Shown here: positions 50,001-57,598 of the stretch, one piece after another
Layout of the letters: each line of letters starts with the position of its first letter
Position numbering within the stretch: position 1 is the first letter of the stretch
Assembly: GCA_963617485.1 (NCBI GenBank)
Contig: CAVEPA010000005.1
Coordinates: forward strand, 1 to 64,000
Direction of reading: 5' to 3'
Source: UBA1757 sp963617485
GTDB taxonomy: Bacteria > Bacteroidota > Bacteroidia > Bacteroidales > UBA1402
Length of the DNA stretch: 64,000 nt
Position numbers and translations under genes: made by a program
Notes under the pieces: model-generated
The model's database searches: none
Told to the model about the DNA's origin: nothing
The model's input: only the letters and a program-made list of their open reading frames with translations

Positions 50001-51189
50001 CGTTGCCACGGCAAGCCAGAAGATGTTTGTGATGCGATGCATTTTCGCCCAAAATCACCGACTGGTCGGGAACTCTGTCATAATACGGAAAGTCAAGAAT
50101 AAGTTTCTTCAAGTACTGCATCTGATTGAAACCTGGGTCTTTCAAGGCATCCTTCCAATATTTGGTACAACCGTAAGCACCCATTTTACCACCGTCGGGA
50201 TGCATCTGCATAATGGCCGAATTGCCGTAGGTATGGCCAAAAGCACCGGCGAACACCGACCAATAAGCATAGCGACGCACCTCGTAGTCTTGCCAGAAAG
50301 GCTGGGTAAAATCGTGCAGACCATAGGGAATGCCTTCGTAACTGGGTTCGCCATCAATAACAGGCTTGCTGGGCTGATAGTTGCGGGCGATTTCCACGTA
50401 ACGCCAGTTGTCCTCCTCACAGGAATCGGGCAGCAACTCACAGCGAGAACGTTCCTTTTTAAGACTCAGGCCATAGTTGCGGTGACCGCTCTGGAACATA
50501 TTGAAGTCCAGCCAGTCGGCCTGATGGAACCAGACAGCCGAAAGCGTGCGTCCGAAAGGATGGAAAGTCATCAGATGATTCTTGTCCACAGCCTTGATGC
50601 TGCGGGCCAGCGTCTCCCACTCTTCGGTCTTGACATCGCCGTAGATGTCGCCGCCGATAAACCAGATAATATTGGGATGGTCTTTGTAACGTTCGCCCAA
50701 GAAAGTGCCGTAAGCCTTGGCATCCTCTACCGACATCAGCCCTTTCTTGACCAGTCCGCCCCAAATGCAGACCATACCGATGTAGATGCCTTTGCTGGCG
50801 GCCGTCTCGACAATGTAGTCCATGTGGTCCCAATAGCCATAGCTGCTGTCGCAATCGATATGGCTGAAATCGAAACCCTCGGGCATAGAAAGCTGTCCGT
50901 AGCAATTGGTGGCCGGCACTCCGTTGACGGTTTGCACCTGCACCACATTGTAACCGGCCTGACGGCAGGCTTCCAAATAATATTCGGCATCTTCACGATT
51001 GAGACGTTCGGGCAGCAACCAGCCGGTTTCGCCCAGCCAGAAGAAGGGTTCGCCATTTTCATGCTGCAGGAAGTGACCCGTAGCATCCACCTGAAGGCGG
51101 CCGTTGTCCCAAGGGTAGGAAGTCTTGTCCCGTTGGCCGCAAGATACCAGCATTAGGGCAGCCAGCAGCAGTATCGACGTATGTTTCAT
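47074..51189 (-). CDS. Fusion of GH140-like apiosidase domain and GH78 alpha-L-rhamnosidase, lipoprotein
   Basis: This 1371-residue protein begins with a lipoprotein signal (LLLAALMLVSCG, cysteine at 17). Residues ~25-470 match the DUF4038 apiosidase fold: FFWLGETGWLLPERLN near 50, WFIGGDIYGD with the candidate acid/base Asp at 181, DGEPSYEGI with the candidate nucleophile Glu at 281, then its C-terminal beta domain. Residues ~480-1371 form a complete GH78: beta domains, then VDCPQRNERMPWLGD (Glu near 953, acid) and GATTIWELW (Glu near 1231, base). Both halves look intact. Together they would remove rhamnose then apiose, the order of sugars in RG-II chains. It starts 3 bp after the upstream GH78. 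Confidence 0.93.
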   Translation of the reverse strand: MKHTSILLLAALMLVSCGQRDKTSYPWDNGRLQVDATGHFLQHENGEPFFWLGETGWLLPERLNREDAEYYLEACRQAGYNVVQVQTVNGVPATNCYGQLSMPEGFDFSHIDCDSSYGYWDHMDYIVETAASKGIYIGMVCIWGGLVKKGLMSVEDAKAYGTFLGERYKDHPNIIWFIGGDIYGDVKTEEWETLARSIKAVDKNHLMTFHPFGRTLSAVWFHQADWLDFNMFQSGHRNYGLSLKKERSRCELLPDSCEEDNWRYVEIARNYQPSKPVIDGEPSYEGIPYGLHDFTQPFWQDYEVRRYAYWSVFAGAFGHTYGNSAIMQMHPDGGKMGAYGCTKYWKDALKDPGFNQMQYLKKLILDFPYYDRVPDQSVILGENASHHKHLLACRGNDYILVYNYAAVPMSIDLSKIAGKVKKAWWYNPTNGVYTYIGEFSGDKADFAYEPEREHDDRVLVIRSKDAQAAATVQVTALKCENRVEPQGVGLQQQRFSWQLQSQHRGLQQEAYRIMVASSKDLLDNDIADVWDSKKQRSEASVLVPYAGPALKTSSYYYWKVQVWTNATAGYSESPVASFLTALETDKDWSPSYWIGYENAFPWDDESTHARLSARYLRKEFKCKQDQPIRQAVLHIAGLGLYELWLNGQKVGDQVMAPVPTDFRKHIMYNTFDVTDCLQAGDNAIGVILGNGRYYAMRQNYKPHKWTRFGYPKLRLLLTITYADGRRQTLGSDQSWLLSAQGPIVANNEFDGEEYDARKEFDAWTLPAYQPTAAWIPAQRAAVPQAALVVQPCENMKVMATISPKSIVKLDDNTYIMDMGQNMAGWIKMRVKGPRGQQVRLRFAEALLPDGHLSMANLRDALVTDIYTLKGDEKGEVWAPRFVTHGFQYVEISGYPGEPKLEDFTGEFVCDEMADLGSFETSSPVLNAVYRNAYWGIRGNYKGMPVDCPQRNERMPWLGDRVMGSYGESFLFDNAAFYAKWMGDIRDAQRWDGAIPDVAPAYWNYYSDDVTWPAAMFFTCDMLYRQYGDIQPIAQHFDAMKLFMDYMRKYYYNSESGLIKADKYGDWCMPTESLEIIHSKAPDRLTDGKLIATAYFYALYQLMIKFADLLDRSAEVQDYAAYAEGLKAAFQRNFFDQERHCYSNNTVTANILALAMDFVPDEEVDAVCENIRAKIMDEYHGTMATGIIGNQWLWRELTHHGYGDIAWLLATTTDYPSFGYMVSQGATTIWELWNGDKANPKMNSRNHVMQLGDLLIWCYEDLAGIKSDSKDVAFKKIVMKPAFYMQDLDYVKAAYATPYGLVQSYWQKIDGHLRWRVTVPANTSAEVHIPLTSLKELRVNAGNYASAGVSCLSKDKDGCVLALPSGSYLIEW

Positions 51190-51192
51190 CTA

Positions 51193-53913
51193 TCAGTTAA
51201 GTTTGCTTGTGAATTTATACTTACCGGCCTTCACCTGATATTGTGGCATATCCTGACCGGGCATATACACCTTGGCCTCGCTGTTGGCGGGGATTTCCAG
51301 TTTCAGAATGAAGTTGTCTTTCTTGATTTCCCAATGCACGGACACTTGGCCATAAAGGGTCTTGGTCTGACAGTCGACAAAGGTCATGTCGCCCAGCACT
51401 TGCGGCTGGATGATAAGATACTGTCCACCGGGATGTTGCGGGTCGAATCTGATACCGGCCAGTGAAGTGAAGAACCATTCGTCGATGGCACCCAGCATAA
51501 AATGATTCCACGATGCACCCTGACGCGGATCCCACTGTTCGGTAAGCGTAGTGGCACCGAATTTCTTCTGGAAGCCGTAGCCGGGCACCTCTTCGTGGTT
51601 GTGCATCTTGTACATATAATCGTTGTAGCCGTTCTGGGCCAGAAACTCGAACATGTAACGGTTGCCCACTTCGCCCGTCGTCAACCGATAACCATGCTTT
51701 TCGATGTCGGAGAGCAGATGTGCCACCGCCGAGTCGCGGTGTTCGGGAGCAACCATACCCATATACAGCGGCAGGGCATAGGAACTCTGGCTGCCAGTGC
51801 CGTAAATGCAACTGTCGGCACGGAAATATTTCTGATGGAAGGCGGCGTTCACTTCCTTGCCCAATTGCGAATAATACTCAACATCGTCTTGATAGCCAAG
51901 CATCTGCGCAGCCTTTACCAAGAGTTGGATATTCTGATAATGATGGGCCGTTCCCGACAAAGGCACCGGCGTATTCTGCGCAAAACCGGGACGGTTGGGG
52001 CCGAAATCGTACCAATCGCCCAAACCTTGCATCACAATATGGTTGTCGGAAGTTTTTTCCAAATAATCCACATAAGCCTTCATCATGGGATAATACTTGC
52101 GAATCATGGCATCATCGCCGTAGAACTGATAGTACATGAAGGGCAAGATGAGGCTGGAACTACCCCACTCCGGACAATCGCTCCAAAGGCGCGAGAACTC
52201 CACATAGGTGGGCGCTGTCGACGGCACCATACCTTCGGCCGTCTGGCTGTCGCACATGTCCTGCAGCACTTTGGGCCAAAGACGCGTCAGGTCGTAGTTG
52301 TAGAGCAAACCGTAACCGTTCAGCTGCACCTGTTCAAGCCAGCCCAACTTTTCACGGTGCGGACAATCGGTAAACACTGCCTGCATATTGCTGCGGACAG
52401 CCATCTGTATCAGCTCGTGCGTATTGTTGAAAATCTCGTTGGACGAACGGAAAGAACCGAAATTCTCCGCCGAATTGTAGATAAAGCACGATTGCAGTTT
52501 CTTGACCACAGGCAAGTTGTTGTCGTTGGGTTCACCTTTGTAGACGGCACCTTCCACGCGGATATAACGGAAACCGTAGTAGGCGAAACGGGGACGATAG
52601 GTCTCAGCCTTGTCGCTGCCAAGCGTGTATTCGTAATAATGCGACTTGCCCGACTGCTTTTGGCTCACCAGGCTGTCTTCGCCCAGCGACTCACCCACCC
52701 AGATGCGTACCTTGTCTCCGGCCTTGCCTTTGAGCTTGATTTCGGGGAAGCCGGCCAAGTTCTGCCCCATATCGAAAACGTAGGCACCGTTCTTGGTCCA
52801 ATAGCGCTGCACATCATAGCGACGCATAATCTTGACAGGCTGCGCACATTGCGGACACAAGCGGCCTTTGGGCGCTTCCTGCACTACCACGGGCTTCCAG
52901 GCGCTGTCATCGAAACCATAGCGCGTCCAACCCTTCTGTTCCAAAGTAGCATCGTAATCTTCACCGCCATAAAGACTGTTGAATATGATAGGACTGAAAT
53001 CGTATTTCCAGGAAGCGTCCGAACGAATATCTTCCTGAGAGCCGTCGGCATAGACCAAATGCAGTTTCAAGAACAGGGTTGGCGGGCCAAAACTTACCAG
53101 CAGCTTGCGGTAACGGCCACCCTGTTCGTTGTAAAAGCCGTTGCCCAGCAGCACACCGATGGCATTCTTCTTTTTGATGTAGCGGCTGACATCGTAGGCA
53201 TTGTAATAAACCGTCTTGTCGTAGTCGCTCCAAAGAGGCGCAAATTCGCTATCGCCCACTTTTTTGCCGTTGATGGTGAGTTCGTAATGGCCCAGGCCCG
53301 ACACATACACCATAGCCGATACCACGTTCTTTTTGGCACGGAATTCCTTGCGTAGACAAATGCTGCGCTTGGACAAGGGGTCGGTATTCTTCCAGGCCTC
53401 CTTCATTTCCTTGTTACGATTGACGGTATTGCCTTCGTAATGACGACCCTCGGGCAAGCGGCTGTCGCAACGTTTGATAGCACCTATCCATTGTGCATCG
53501 AGCGTTTCGGTGGCAGGAGCCACAAAGAAGCCGGCCTCTTTCCAGGCAGATTTGCGGCCTTTGTCGTTCCATACGCGCAAACGCCAGTAATACTGCTGCG
53601 AAGCTTCCAAGGCAGGGCCGTTGTAAGGGATGCGCTGGCTTTGGTTGCTCTGCACATAGTCGTTGTCCCAAATACGGTTGTTGCGGCTGTCATAGACCTC
53701 AATCTGATAGGCCGACTGCATACAGGCCTGCTTCTTGGATTTAAGCTGCCAGGAAAAATACAGGGAGTTAGCCTCCAATGCCGTAGCGTTTTCCTCGTAA
53801 TTGCACAGCATCTTGTCCACCTTGATGGGTGCACAAGCGAACATGGTCGAGAGCAGCAGAAGCGCGAAGATGCTCCTGAAGGCCGCCATAGGGGTCAGTT
53901 TTTTCTTAGTCAT
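51193..53913 (-). CDS. GH78 alpha-L-rhamnosidase, lipoprotein
   Basis: From MTKKKLTPMAAFRSIFALLL the protein is 906 residues, with a lipoprotein-like signal ending LLLSTMFAC. N-terminal beta domains (YQIEVYDSRNNRIWD, then GLGHYELTINGKKVGDSEFAP) precede the (alpha/alpha)6 catalytic barrel. TDCPHREKLGWLEQ (Glu near 520, acid) and GATTLTEQWDP (Glu near 790, base) are the GH78 catalytic segments. It removes terminal alpha-L-rhamnose. It is the first gene of the nine-gene operon; a longer upstream reading is rejected because it lacks a start before the terminator at 53979-54013. The two GH78 domains are clearly diverged paralogues. Confidence 0.95.
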   Translation of the reverse strand: MTKKKLTPMAAFRSIFALLLLSTMFACAPIKVDKMLCNYEENATALEANSLYFSWQLKSKKQACMQSAYQIEVYDSRNNRIWDNDYVQSNQSQRIPYNGPALEASQQYYWRLRVWNDKGRKSAWKEAGFFVAPATETLDAQWIGAIKRCDSRLPEGRHYEGNTVNRNKEMKEAWKNTDPLSKRSICLRKEFRAKKNVVSAMVYVSGLGHYELTINGKKVGDSEFAPLWSDYDKTVYYNAYDVSRYIKKKNAIGVLLGNGFYNEQGGRYRKLLVSFGPPTLFLKLHLVYADGSQEDIRSDASWKYDFSPIIFNSLYGGEDYDATLEQKGWTRYGFDDSAWKPVVVQEAPKGRLCPQCAQPVKIMRRYDVQRYWTKNGAYVFDMGQNLAGFPEIKLKGKAGDKVRIWVGESLGEDSLVSQKQSGKSHYYEYTLGSDKAETYRPRFAYYGFRYIRVEGAVYKGEPNDNNLPVVKKLQSCFIYNSAENFGSFRSSNEIFNNTHELIQMAVRSNMQAVFTDCPHREKLGWLEQVQLNGYGLLYNYDLTRLWPKVLQDMCDSQTAEGMVPSTAPTYVEFSRLWSDCPEWGSSSLILPFMYYQFYGDDAMIRKYYPMMKAYVDYLEKTSDNHIVMQGLGDWYDFGPNRPGFAQNTPVPLSGTAHHYQNIQLLVKAAQMLGYQDDVEYYSQLGKEVNAAFHQKYFRADSCIYGTGSQSSYALPLYMGMVAPEHRDSAVAHLLSDIEKHGYRLTTGEVGNRYMFEFLAQNGYNDYMYKMHNHEEVPGYGFQKKFGATTLTEQWDPRQGASWNHFMLGAIDEWFFTSLAGIRFDPQHPGGQYLIIQPQVLGDMTFVDCQTKTLYGQVSVHWEIKKDNFILKLEIPANSEAKVYMPGQDMPQYQVKAGKYKFTSKLN

Positions 53914-53969
53914 TACGGTAAAGTATGGATATCCTTTGAAGATAAACGGTAAGCTATCTGTAAAAGCAC

Positions 53970-53977
53970 CAAAATTA
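53970..53977 (-). promoter_or_regulatory. Candidate -7 box for the CAZyme operon
   Basis: TAATTTTG on the minus strand (53977-53970) matches TAnnTTTG and lies 57 bp before the GH78 start, just after the fasciclin terminator's T-run. No good -33 TTG is present, so an activator may be needed. This is the only promoter-like signal found in front of the operon. Confidence 0.4.
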
Positions 53978-53978
53978 C

Positions 53979-54013
53979 AAAAAAAAGCGGCCGATGCCAC
54001 ACGCACCAGCCGC
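53979..54013 (-). terminator. Intrinsic terminator after the fasciclin gene
   Basis: An 11-bp stem with two G-T pairs, GCGGCTGGTGC/GCATCGGCCGC on the minus strand (54013-54003 with 53997-53987), with a five-base loop, is followed by eight T (53986-53979). It separates the fasciclin gene from the CAZyme operon. Confidence 0.8.
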
Positions 54014-54035
54014 CTTTTTGGCTTATTAATGAAAA

Positions 54036-56030
54036 TTAATAGATGTCTTCGTCTTCCATCATAGAGGTGGGGATGAATTCCAAATAGTCGTATACGAAGG
54101 GATGCGATTTACTGCCAACTACACCCACAGCCTTGATACGCAAAGTATGTTCGATGCCGGGGCCAAAATCGTAACGGCCCAGAATGCTACGCATAGAACC
54201 GATGTCGTCGCGGGCCGACAGACCACCGCCCACAGAGGTAATGGCATCGGGGGCTTTCATCCAACCACGGTTGCGCAGGTCCTTGTCGTTGTCGTTAGGC
54301 TTGCCGCCCAGCACTTCGTCGCGGTAAAGGTCAGCGATTTCTGAGTCTTTGGAACCGGTGCCGTAACCATAGTCCTTGGCAATGGTATAGTCCATAATAG
54401 CACCAACATCGGGATGTTCGGCCGTCTTGGTAAGGTCGAGCGGAATACCGTTGGGAATGCCGTCAACATAGATTTGTACGATATAGGGAATGTCGGCGCG
54501 CAGCTTGGTACCCACACGGAACTCCCAAGTACCTTCGGGCAGTGCAGGCAGTTTTTGTGTAAAGTCGAAGTTGCCGCTCACATAGAACGAGCCGCCTTGG
54601 TGCTGCACGCTACCCGAGTTGAACTTGCGGTTTTGCATAACAGTGGCATCCGTATAGGTCAAGTTTTCGAAGAAGCCCGCAGGATAGGTCACCTCCCTGT
54701 TAGCTTGGTCCGATTCCTTGAGCGGGCGCAGGTTGGCATTCATCATTTCGGGCAGCGTGGCGTACACATCGATACGCAGACGCTTGGTGAACACTTGATT
54801 CTGCACTTCCTGGTCGAAAACAAGAATATTGTCTATTTCATGCACGATACCGTTGGCAGCCATCGACATATCGCCGATAGTTACCTGACGCAACCAGCGC
54901 ACACATGAACCATCGTCCTTCTTGTTGAAAACAGGAACAATATCATAGCCGGCATCCATATCCTCCTTGATTTCAATCATGGTGTTCTCTGCCATGGGGA
55001 AGAGATACTCTACGATACCTTCGCCCTTACCCTTGCGCGCAGGCTGCAAGAGCGGGTCGTACATACCCACCTTGTAGGTGAAGCCGCCTTCCCATACCCA
55101 ATAATTGAGCAAGTGGTAAGAAATAAAGCGGTTCAAGCTGTTGTTGGGGTCGGTCTGGTCGGAAATGCCGGCATATTGCGGATACAAGGGGTCGTACACT
55201 TTTCTGGCATACTGTGCCAGGCCGTCCAAATCGTAGATGCCAGCCGCATTGTAAACGGAGTCAGACTCTATAAAAGCCGTATAGTTGATATCCTTTACAT
55301 CGGGATTGTTCTTGTTGAGTTGCTTGTAAGTTTCATCGCGTTCAAGCAGCAATTTCTCACTCAATCCGGTGGCGTAAAGTGCTTCGGCAAAAATGGAGAA
55401 TCTAGGTTCCGACTTGATGAATTCCGGCAGCAGGAAGTTCGAAGGTACCAGCACGCGGTCGACGGCATGTACCACACCGTTGTGCACTTCCTGGTCCTTG
55501 AGCAAAATGGTGGACGAGCCGTTCACCACGATTTCCAGCTTGTTGCCTGTGGGGTTCTTGTAGGCGATGCTGATATAGCGGTTCATCATGTTCTTGTGGT
55601 CGAAGCGGCCGCTCTCAGGGAACTCGCTTTCGGTATAGGCCTTGGTGGATATCAGCTGGAAGAAAGCCATCTCCCTAAGGGCCGTATAACGGGCTGAATC
55701 GCCATAAGTCTTGTCGGCAAGAAACTCCTGCATAGTCGTCACGCCCGAGTCTTGATAATAGGCCTTCATAGCCTCATTGACAGGAGCAAATACCGTATAG
55801 GTGCCGTAAGTGGCGAGCAAATCCTTTACTCCGGTGGTATCCAGCACCTGAAGGAATTCACTGTACAAATCGGGATTTTCTTCCAGATAGGAAGTGACGG
55901 TCTGTCCGAGGAAGGTGTAATAGGCAGAGCCCACATCATCGCTGTCGAAGCATGCATTGAAGCCTAATGTACATAATATCAGGGCCATTGCAAGCACCAG
56001 CTTTGACCAGGTTTTCTGAAGTCTTTTCAT
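54036..56030 (-). CDS. Fasciclin-domain lipoprotein
   Basis: The 664-residue protein has a lipoprotein signal (LVLAMALILCTLGFNAC, cysteine at 27). The first fasciclin domain follows directly: LLATYGTYTVFAPVNEAMKAYY and the later VVHAVDRVLVPSNF. A second degenerate fasciclin-like repeat (about 210-400) ends with NGIVHEIDNILVF. The C-terminal ~250 residues are beta-rich, with GGSFYVSGNFDF and TWEFRVGTKLRADIPYIVQIYVDG, perhaps a carbohydrate-binding or adhesin module. Fasciclin proteins in Bacteroidota are often encoded with SusC/D and may bind glycans at the cell surface. No SusC/D is adjacent, and a terminator isolates it from the CAZyme genes. Confidence 0.88.
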   Translation of the reverse strand: MKRLQKTWSKLVLAMALILCTLGFNACFDSDDVGSAYYTFLGQTVTSYLEENPDLYSEFLQVLDTTGVKDLLATYGTYTVFAPVNEAMKAYYQDSGVTTMQEFLADKTYGDSARYTALREMAFFQLISTKAYTESEFPESGRFDHKNMMNRYISIAYKNPTGNKLEIVVNGSSTILLKDQEVHNGVVHAVDRVLVPSNFLLPEFIKSEPRFSIFAEALYATGLSEKLLLERDETYKQLNKNNPDVKDINYTAFIESDSVYNAAGIYDLDGLAQYARKVYDPLYPQYAGISDQTDPNNSLNRFISYHLLNYWVWEGGFTYKVGMYDPLLQPARKGKGEGIVEYLFPMAENTMIEIKEDMDAGYDIVPVFNKKDDGSCVRWLRQVTIGDMSMAANGIVHEIDNILVFDQEVQNQVFTKRLRIDVYATLPEMMNANLRPLKESDQANREVTYPAGFFENLTYTDATVMQNRKFNSGSVQHQGGSFYVSGNFDFTQKLPALPEGTWEFRVGTKLRADIPYIVQIYVDGIPNGIPLDLTKTAEHPDVGAIMDYTIAKDYGYGTGSKDSEIADLYRDEVLGGKPNDNDKDLRNRGWMKAPDAITSVGGGLSARDDIGSMRSILGRYDFGPGIEHTLRIKAVGVVGSKSHPFVYDYLEFIPTSMMEDEDIY

Positions 56031-56137
56031 ATCGCGGATTTAGTTATTTTCTCTTGGTCGTAAAAGTCCGCAATTTTACGAAGATTAATCCGAAAATAAA
56101 AGCCTTCCAACGCAATAGAAATGTTAAAAAAGCCCAT

Positions 56138-57586
56138 TCAAAAAGCTTTCAGGGCATATTCGAAAGCGCCCATATCGGGAGACTCGTCCTGCAGCCGGGG
56201 AAGGCCATCGGCATCGAGGGGAAGGTCGGTTGAAAATAAGGGATTGGCCGCATTGATGGCCGGACTCAGAGAATCCAGATGGAAATCGTAGCGGTAATTG
56301 TTGTTTATAGCCTTGAAACAAGGATCCTGATTGTAAATGACAGCGGAGGCAACAGTGGCGTCCAGCGTATCTTTCTTGCGCAGCAGACAGGATTGGAAGG
56401 AAATATCCTCCCCTGCCTCCGGCAAAAGGCCCATAGCAAACTCATCCTGACGCGAGCCATAGACTATACAATTGCGGAAAGAGGCCTGTTGCAAGGGATA
56501 GAGCGTCTGCCGGCCCTGATTGTCCTGCGTGAAATTGACTACCACCAACGAGGGCGTATCGTCTTCGCGCCGGGTCAGCACCTGATAATTGGCAATGGTG
56601 CAATGGGTAAAGACGGCATCGCCGCCTATGAGCGCCACAGTATAGGAGCCACTGTTGGCCATAAGCGTATTGCTCACCTCCATTTTGGTGCTGAGGGCGT
56701 AAATGCCGCTGTATATCATATTGAACAGTTGCGAATTGCTCAGCGTCAGTTTGGTGGTTTCCAGCGAAGAGGAATCGGAGATGATGCCGTAATAGGCACC
56801 GCGAATGTGCGTAAAATCGAGGCTATTGTCATAGCTTTCACGGCCCAGGTACACGCCCGTCCATTGCCCGGGATACCATTCGTAGGGGAAATCGTCGAAA
56901 GCCCAATCGAGCCGGTCGCCGCGCAGCACCACCGGGTGCTGCGCGCTGCCCTTAGCCTGCAGCGAGCCATACACCATCAAAGCGGCGCCGTCGTGAAAAT
57001 GCAAGGTCACACCTTCGTCCAAGCGCAGACAAGCACCGGCGGCCACCGTCAAACTGTCGTAAATGACATAGGGTTTGTCGGCACGCAACAAGGTATCGAC
57101 ATCTATCGTCTTGCCACGCCACATGACAGCATCCCAAGCATAGGCATCCAAAACGATATCCAGACGTTCATCGCCGTAGGCAAAGCAAAGCTTGTCCTCG
57201 ATGTGGCAAGGTCCGGGCTGCTGCTGTTCGGGCGCGGTCAGTTCAACAAAGACAAAGAGACTGTCGCCCGCAGGTATGCTCAAATTCCGGCTTTCGGACA
57301 AGGCAAAGGCATCCACACTGGCACGGAACCCTGAGCCACCGCCCGACAAGAGATACACCGAATCGATGCGGAGCGGCTGGGCCGATGCGTTGTAAATGCG
57401 CATCCAGGCAGTGGTAGAGGAAAGGCCCGAAAACAGGGTGTCGAAACGCAGGCTGTCGCACGAAGCGCGGAGTGCGCCGTCGCCGGACGGAAAAAGGCTT
57501 GGTTGCCGCCCGCAAGCGGCGGCAACCAAGACCCAACATATCGTCACCAGAGCGGCCCGGAGCCGCTGCTGCCTTTTCATTTTCAC
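56138..57586 (-). CDS. Right-handed beta-helix lipoprotein, function unknown
   Basis: The 482-residue lipoprotein (signal LVTICWVLVAAACG, cysteine near 25) has an N-terminal Ig-like region, then parallel beta-helix coils. These include LRLDEGVTLHFHDGAALMVYGSLQAKGS, VTLHF-type repeats, GAYYGIISDSSSLETTKLTLSNSQLF and AVFTHCTIANYQ. The C-terminal PAINAANPLFSTDLPLDADGLPRLQDESPDMGAFEY is the characteristic ending of choice-of-anchor/PBH1 proteins in Bacteroidota. Beta-helices include pectate lyases and adhesins, but no catalytic set is visible. It follows pepD by 12 bp. Confidence 0.85.
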   Translation of the reverse strand: MKMKRQQRLRAALVTICWVLVAAACGRQPSLFPSGDGALRASCDSLRFDTLFSGLSSTTAWMRIYNASAQPLRIDSVYLLSGGGSGFRASVDAFALSESRNLSIPAGDSLFVFVELTAPEQQQPGPCHIEDKLCFAYGDERLDIVLDAYAWDAVMWRGKTIDVDTLLRADKPYVIYDSLTVAAGACLRLDEGVTLHFHDGAALMVYGSLQAKGSAQHPVVLRGDRLDWAFDDFPYEWYPGQWTGVYLGRESYDNSLDFTHIRGAYYGIISDSSSLETTKLTLSNSQLFNMIYSGIYALSTKMEVSNTLMANSGSYTVALIGGDAVFTHCTIANYQVLTRREDDTPSLVVVNFTQDNQGRQTLYPLQQASFRNCIVYGSRQDEFAMGLLPEAGEDISFQSCLLRKKDTLDATVASAVIYNQDPCFKAINNNYRYDFHLDSLSPAINAANPLFSTDLPLDADGLPRLQDESPDMGAFEYALKAF

Positions 57587-57598
57587 TGCCGGTAAGGT

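Noticed and set aside
51502..53355. 617-codon open frame on the plus strand opposite the GH78 gene
   Set aside because: It lies wholly antisense to a clear GH78 enzyme, has no recognisable domain, signal or promoter, and its length follows from the codon bias of the real gene.
53914..54006. Upstream extension of the first GH78 protein by 31 residues
   Set aside because: It would begin inside the fasciclin terminator and adds nothing to the signal peptide that starts after ATG 53913.
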